Shown piece after piece: positions 7,307 to 10,365 of a DNA stretch of 10,365 nucleotides. The stretch's first letter is position 1. Every line of letters starts with the position of its first letter. The DNA is from Acidobacteriota bacterium (GTDB lineage Bacteria > Acidobacteriota > Polarisedimenticolia > QHYA01), in the NCBI GenBank assembly GCA_003223995.1, contig QHYA01000103.1:1-10365 (forward strand). Direction: 5' to 3'. The position numbers were made by a program, and so were the translations under genes. A model generated the notes under the pieces. That model searched no databases. It was not told the DNA's origin and saw only the letters and a list, made by a program, of their open reading frames with translations.

Positions 7307-8509
7307 TCACTGAAGACCGACAAGGTCTTTGTGAAACTCTGGGTCCTCCGGCTGAGAAGGCTGCAACCGGCAGTAGGTGATGAGGTCGCTGGCGATCTTC
7401 ATCGCGCCGTCCACGACGTCCGGGATCCTGTGCGGCGCGTCCGCGACGCACTCGACGGATTTCCCTGACGTGATGAGATCGGCCCACTCGAGACCCTGAG
7501 GCACCGCCGCCGAGCCATCCAGGCCCCCAAACAGGAGGTGGACGTCTGTTCGAGGGTACGAGAAGCAGGCGTCAGACGAGGCCACGCTGTCCTGCTGGAA
7601 CAGATCGGCGTGCGCGGAGCCGTGAGTCAGGATGTCCTGGCCGCAGATGTCCTCGGAGTCGATGAGCCAGGGAGGATCGACATCTCCATCGTAAGAGGGA
7701 TCGACGAAATGCTCCGCGGTGAAAATGTCGTAGCATTCGGAGATCGAGTGGGGAAAGGGGCAGTCCACGGTCCGCGTTCGAGGAGGCCAGCAAACGCAGC
7801 CGTAATCGATCCTCCCGAAGGGCGGGCCGCTGGTGGCTTCGACCATCGCGAATATCGAGCCAAGTTCGTAGTGCGCCAGGGCGTAGGCGATCGCGCCGGC
7901 CCCGCCGCTGGCGCCCGTCGAGCAGAATGGCTCCTCCTCGCCCCCCTGGTGAATATTGTCGTAGATCCATCGGGCCAGCGTTGCATAGCGGCAGGCCAGC
8001 TTCCGAGGGCCTCCGGGACCGGTCAGCCAGCCCACCTGGCCTCCGTTGAAGTCGGTCTGCACCGTGATGAAGCCCGCCTGCAGCACCTGGCTCACGATTT
8101 CGCGACCGTATACGAAATTCTGATCGTAATAGGCAGTCCCTCCTCCTCCGATGGTGAAGACGACCGTGCCGACTGGAGCCACCAGCGGCTCCGTGACCTT
8201 GATCGTGACGGTCTGATCGTCGATCCCCTCCACAGGACAGGACACGTCAACCTCGTAGCACGTTCCCCGCAGGCCCCCGGGCGCGCAGTCAACGACGGTG
8301 CCGCTTGCGGTTCCCAGGGGATCGGCCAAGGCCGCAGGGACACCGAGGCCAGCGACCGCCATGAAAGCGATCAAGAACAATGCCGCCGGCTCGGAACCGG
8401 GCGTAAGGTTGCATCGAGCCTCTCCCTTCGGTATCCGAGCGCGCCGCGACGCTCGGGACCGTTCGACAAGAGAACAAAGCCCCAAGTGCGAACCGACAGC
8501 GAGCAACAT
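7307..8509 (-). CDS. Secreted cysteine-rich serine hydrolase, alpha/beta type
   Basis: A 400-residue exported protein. A hydrophobic core (about 42-60) ends in ALA at 60-62, a good signal-peptidase I site just before Asp63. The mature part has GGGGTAYYD (121-129), which could form an oxyanion loop, and a GASGG nucleophile elbow with Ser201. Asp331 (or Asp322) and His360 are plausible partners in the order Ser-Asp-His typical of alpha/beta hydrolases. I count 13 cysteines in the mature protein, including a C-V-C pair at 238-240, so disulfide bonding in the periplasm or outside the cell is likely. I could not place it in a named family or give a substrate; an esterase or depolymerase is possible. 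The ATG at 8507-8509 has a perfect AAGGAGG 6 nt upstream, but this gives about 40 polar residues before the signal core. TTG at 8378-8380 would give a shorter, uncharged signal peptide. It is transcribed towards the glycan cassette with a 149-nt gap. Confidence 0.72.
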   Translation of the reverse strand: MLLAVGSHLGLCSLVERSRASRRARIPKGEARCNLTPGSEPAALFLIAFMAVAGLGVPAALADPLGTASGTVVDCAPGGLRGTCYEVDVSCPVEGIDDQTVTIKVTEPLVAPVGTVVFTIGGGGTAYYDQNFVYGREIVSQVLQAGFITVQTDFNGGQVGWLTGPGGPRKLACRYATLARWIYDNIHQGGEEEPFCSTGASGGAGAIAYALAHYELGSIFAMVEATSGPPFGRIDYGCVCWPPRTRTVDCPFPHSISECYDIFTAEHFVDPSYDGDVDPPWLIDSEDICGQDILTHGSAHADLFQQDSVASSDACFSYPRTDVHLLFGGLDGSAAVPQGLEWADLITSGKSVECVADAPHRIPDVVDGAMKIASDLITYCRLQPSQPEDPEFHKDLVGLQ

Positions 8510-8515
8510 CGCCTT

Positions 8516-8522
8516 CCTCCTT
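8516..8522 (-). promoter_or_regulatory. Strong Shine-Dalgarno site for the secreted hydrolase
   Basis: The minus strand reads AAGGAGG, a perfect match to the anti-SD of 16S rRNA, with 6 nt to the ATG at 8507-8509. This decides the start in favour of the long N-terminus even though the signal-peptide core begins only about 40 codons later. Confidence 0.6.
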
Positions 8523-8667
8523 TCGCTTCCGGATTGTTCAGGAAACTCCGCTGCCCTTCATGCTCCGAAAGCATTGCCAGGGTCGGCTTCTCACCCTCCC
8601 AATGCCCCGATACCAAAGGCTCTGCCTCGACGTGCATTTTGATCCCGCCGAGACTGGTTCGTCTTTT

Positions 8668-8696
8668 CCTATACGATGCAGCCTGCCGCCGGGCAA
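8668..8696 (-). promoter_or_regulatory. Weak promoter candidate for the secreted hydrolase
   Basis: On the minus strand TTGCCC (8691-8696) and TATAGG (8668-8673) are separated by exactly 17 nt. Each matches the sigma70 consensus at four of six positions. It would give a leader of about 150 nt. The spacing is right, but the match is weak for a high-GC genome whose promoter consensus is unknown. Confidence 0.25.
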
Positions 8697-8729
8697 GGGA
8701 GAATCCCCGCCAATGGCGGCCCGGTTCAC

Positions 8730-8758
8730 TGCGGTGCGACGCCGTTGCGGTGCGACGC
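8730..8758. repeat. 13-bp direct repeat, 16-bp period
   Basis: TGCGGTGCGACGC occurs at 8730-8742 and again at 8746-8758 with a 3-nt spacer. It lies about 70 bp upstream of the HAD gene in the divergent intergenic region. Two direct copies a turn and a half apart could be a regulator site, or a small local duplication. Confidence 0.6.
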
Positions 8759-8825
8759 GGACAGGCTGCGAGGCAACGCGGACTGCCAGCGGCAAAGACG
8801 AGGCTGCTGAAAGTAGAATGTCCTC

Positions 8826-9542
8826 GTGCAACCCGCGCACGCGGTCTTCTTCGATGTCGGCGCCACGCTCATCCGCCCTCATCCCACGATGGGAGAGATC
8901 TACCGGCGCGTGCTCCGGCCTCTCGGCATCGAGGTTCAGGCCGAGGAGTTCATGCGCCTTTTCGGGGTCGTCTGGAAAGAGCTGAGCGACGAGATCGGTG
9001 AGGGGCGGGACCGGTACAGCGCCTTCGGAGACGAGATGAGCTACTGGCGGACGTACGTAGGACGGGTGCTCGCGCGCCTCGGAAGCGGCGTCCCTGTCGA
9101 TTCAGCCACCTACGCGTTGCACGGGGCCTTCGCGGACCCCGCTTCCTGGGCCGTGTTCCCGGACGTGCCGGAGACTCTTGCGGAGCTTCGGAGCAGAGGG
9201 CTGAGGCTCGGGGTCATCTCCAATTGGGATTCGCGGCTGCCGCGACTGCTGCAAGGGCTGGGGCTGGACTCGTTCTTCGAGCCGGTAGTTCATTCTTCTC
9301 GCGTCGGGCACGAGAAACCCTCTCCCGAAATATTTCAGGAAGCCCTGCGCCAAGCGCGTGCCCGGCCGGAGGAGTCGATCCATGTCGGCGACGACTTCGA
9401 TGCGGACTACAGAGGCGCGGAGGCCGTCGGGATGGTGGGTGTCTTGCTGGACCGGGACGGGATCGCGCCGAAAAATGTACGCAGCGTCGCGAGTCTGGGC
9501 GAGCTGCCGGGGCTTCTGCGAGGCGAGACGGAGAAGGTATGA
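8826..9542 (+). CDS. HAD-superfamily (class IA-like) hydrolase
   Basis: A 238-residue cytoplasmic protein with all four HAD motifs. Motif I is FFDVGATL (8-15) with nucleophile Asp10; motif II is VISNWD (130-135) with Ser132; motif III is HEKPSPEIF with Lys164; motif IV is HVGDDFDADY (186-195) with Asp189 and Asp190. A helical cap of about 90 residues lies between motifs I and II, as in class IA (haloacid dehalogenase/HDHD3-like) members. The second Asp of the common DxDxT motif is Gly here. Many dehalogenase-like and HDHD3-like proteins also lack that acid, so phosphatase activity should not be assumed. The GTG at 8826 sits just before the first strand; no Shine-Dalgarno site is visible. TAGAAT at 8814-8819 would place the transcript start near the start codon, which hints at a leaderless message. 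The substrate is unknown. Confidence 0.87.
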   Translation: MQPAHAVFFDVGATLIRPHPTMGEIYRRVLRPLGIEVQAEEFMRLFGVVWKELSDEIGEGRDRYSAFGDEMSYWRTYVGRVLARLGSGVPVDSATYALHGAFADPASWAVFPDVPETLAELRSRGLRLGVISNWDSRLPRLLQGLGLDSFFEPVVHSSRVGHEKPSPEIFQEALRQARARPEESIHVGDDFDADYRGAEAVGMVGVLLDRDGIAPKNVRSVASLGELPGLLRGETEKV

Positions 9543-9586
9543 GCCCCTCGAGCTTGTCGGGACCATCGTGACCCGAGCCCTTGGGC

Positions 9587-9591
9587 GGAGG
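9587..9591 (+). promoter_or_regulatory. Shine-Dalgarno site deciding the start at 9597
   Basis: GGAGG lies 5 nt upstream of the GTG at 9597-9599. The in-frame GTG at 9651 has no such site, so the longer form with an Arg-rich N-terminus is preferred. Confidence 0.6.
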
Positions 9592-9596
9592 TCCTC

Positions 9597-10115
9597 GTGA
9601 CCCGTTCCGGCAGACCTCCGCACCGCCGCAGGGGCGGCTGGCTTTCTTCTGTGAAAGAACACAAGCCGACACCTTGGTGGCAATGGGCCTTGGCCCTTCC
9701 TGTCCTCGCGGCCTTCGCGGCGGCCTTCGTCGTCTTCCTCTGGACTAGCATGTTCAATCCCGAGAAGGTGGGCGCGCAGAGCACCCTCGTCCCAGTCCTC
9801 TCCCACGGCGTCGATTCAGCTCAGCCCGGCGGCAAGACGGCCTACCTCTCCGTGAAGGTCAATGGCAGGGACGTCAAGATCTTCGTCTCCACGGAGCAGG
9901 CCTCCCGCGTGAAGGACGGCGAAACGATCGAGGTTTTCTACAAGCTCCACGCTTGGGGCGTCGACGTCAGCCGCTGGATTCCGAAAGCTGACGCGCTCCC
10001 TTCTTCCCGGCCTCCGCAGACTTCTCGGGCCCCTCCGCCAGTTGCTCGGCCCTCCCCGGCCACTCCCTCGTCTGAGCCGGCCGCTACCCAGCCTCCGCCG
10101 GCCGCTCACAGATGA
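9597..10115 (+). CDS. Small single-pass membrane protein with Pro/Ala-rich C-terminus, function unknown
   Basis: A 172-residue protein that I do not recognise. The N-terminus is Arg-rich (RPPHRRRGG), followed by one membrane span at about 28-50 (WWQW then a long hydrophobic stretch). A small globular part of about 80 residues follows, with alternating hydrophobic residues that suggest beta strands (YLSVKVNGRDVKIFVS, then IEVFYKLHAWGVDVSRWIP). The last 40 residues are a low-complexity Pro/Ser/Ala tail. By the positive-inside rule, the C-terminal part would be outside the cytoplasm. The gene begins 54 nt after the HAD gene on the same strand and may share its transcript. Its last 32 bp overlap the end of the convergent hydrolase gene, so the composition of the tail may partly reflect that constraint. 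A GTG at 9651 is the alternative start. Confidence 0.65.
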   Translation: MTRSGRPPHRRRGGWLSSVKEHKPTPWWQWALALPVLAAFAAAFVVFLWTSMFNPEKVGAQSTLVPVLSHGVDSAQPGGKTAYLSVKVNGRDVKIFVSTEQASRVKDGETIEVFYKLHAWGVDVSRWIPKADALPSSRPPQTSRAPPPVARPSPATPSSEPAATQPPPAAHR

Positions 10116-10365
10116 CGGTCTGTTCGATCCACCGCGCGATCAACCCAGCCGTTTCCCTGCGCCTCGCCCCGCGCGTCAGCATGTGGCGCTCGCCTGCGAT
10201 CACCTCCAGCCGCCGCAATTCCGGAGGAATGATCGAGAGAAGCTTGCGCGCCGCCGGAAACGAGGCTAGACGGTCCTCCTCGCCCCAGAGGATCAAGGTC
10301 GGGACGCGCACCGCCCGGGCGAACCTCAGCGCCCGCCCTTGCAAACGCCGGACGGCAAAAAGGTA
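10084..10365 (-). CDS. Alpha/beta hydrolase, C-terminal fragment (5' end outside window)
   Basis: The reading frame is open to the right edge and shows 93 residues ending at TAG (10084-10086). The visible part has the typical last third of an alpha/beta hydrolase: VPTLILWGEEDRLASF, where WGEED carries the catalytic-type Asp, then IPPELRRLEVIAGERHML with the candidate catalytic His, and a final amphipathic helix (GLIARWIEQ). The nucleophile elbow lies outside the window, so activity cannot be checked. It resembles small soluble esterase/lipase or S33-like members. The gene converges on the small membrane-protein gene with a 32-bp tail-to-tail overlap. An internal TTG at 10342-10344 is not the true start, since coding-like sequence (YLFAVRR) continues past it. 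Confidence 0.8.
   Translation of the reverse strand, partial: YLFAVRRLQGRALRFARAVRVPTLILWGEEDRLASFPAARKLLSIIPPELRRLEVIAGERHMLTRGARRRETAGLIARWIEQTVICERPAEAG

Larger units (their letters stand above)
8510..8825. other. Divergent intergenic region between secreted hydrolase and HAD gene
   Basis: A 316-bp stretch without a convincing gene. Reading frames through it have no recognisable protein. It must carry the 5' signals of both divergent genes. It contains the hydrolase Shine-Dalgarno site, a weak minus-strand promoter candidate (8668-8696), a 13-bp direct repeat (8730-8758) and, on the plus strand, a TAGAAT at 8814-8819 seven nucleotides before the HAD GTG codon. I saw no terminator or RNA gene. 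Confidence 0.6.

Noticed and set aside
7538..9001. Plus-strand reading frame of 487 codons covering the secreted hydrolase and the divergent region
   Set aside because: It runs antisense to a gene with a signal peptide and catalytic motifs and then overlaps the HAD gene in another frame; its product shows no motif.

Overview
This is a high-GC bacterial window with tightly packed genes and no RNA genes, mobile elements, CRISPR arrays or phage genes that I could find. Paired membrane-fusion adaptors, an NPCBM domain fused to a glycosyltransferase, a mixture of strong and absent Shine-Dalgarno sites, and the codon bias together suggest a soil or sediment Gram-negative lineage of the Acidobacteriota type. 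That placement is an inference. Nothing in the window fixes the phylum.

Layout: Positions 1-2142 (minus strand) hold two overlapping genes for HlyD/MacA-type periplasmic adaptors. The upstream one looks like a lipoprotein. The downstream one has an N-terminal membrane anchor and runs off the left edge. A good sigma70-like promoter and a perfect 11-bp hairpin sit just ahead of the pair (2165-2231).

Positions 2282-7157 (minus strand) hold a compact cassette of three glycan genes, transcribed in the order GT2 polyprenyl-phosphate glycosyltransferase (6462-7157), large multi-pass membrane protein of the PTPS-related/YfhO kind (4060-6450), and GT-C-like membrane glycosyltransferase ending in an NPCBM carbohydrate-binding domain (2282-4060). 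Spacing is 11 nt, then a 1-nt stop/start overlap. The simplest reading is that the GT2 enzyme makes a lipid-linked sugar and the membrane proteins use it outside the cytoplasmic membrane. The substrates cannot be read from the sequence.

Positions 7307-8509 (minus strand) encode a secreted, cysteine-rich serine hydrolase of the alpha/beta type. A 316-bp divergent intergenic region (8510-8825) separates it from a plus-strand pair: a HAD-superfamily hydrolase (8826-9542) and a small single-pass membrane protein with a Pro/Ala-rich tail (9597-10115). At the right edge, the C-terminal part of an alpha/beta hydrolase lies on the minus strand (10084-10365) and overlaps the membrane-protein gene tail to tail.

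No wholly new system could be demonstrated. The most interesting points are the NPCBM-fused glycosyltransferase cassette, the lipoprotein plus membrane-anchored adaptor pair, the hairpin placed exactly at the predicted transcript start of the adaptor operon, and the ambiguous N-terminus of the secreted hydrolase.
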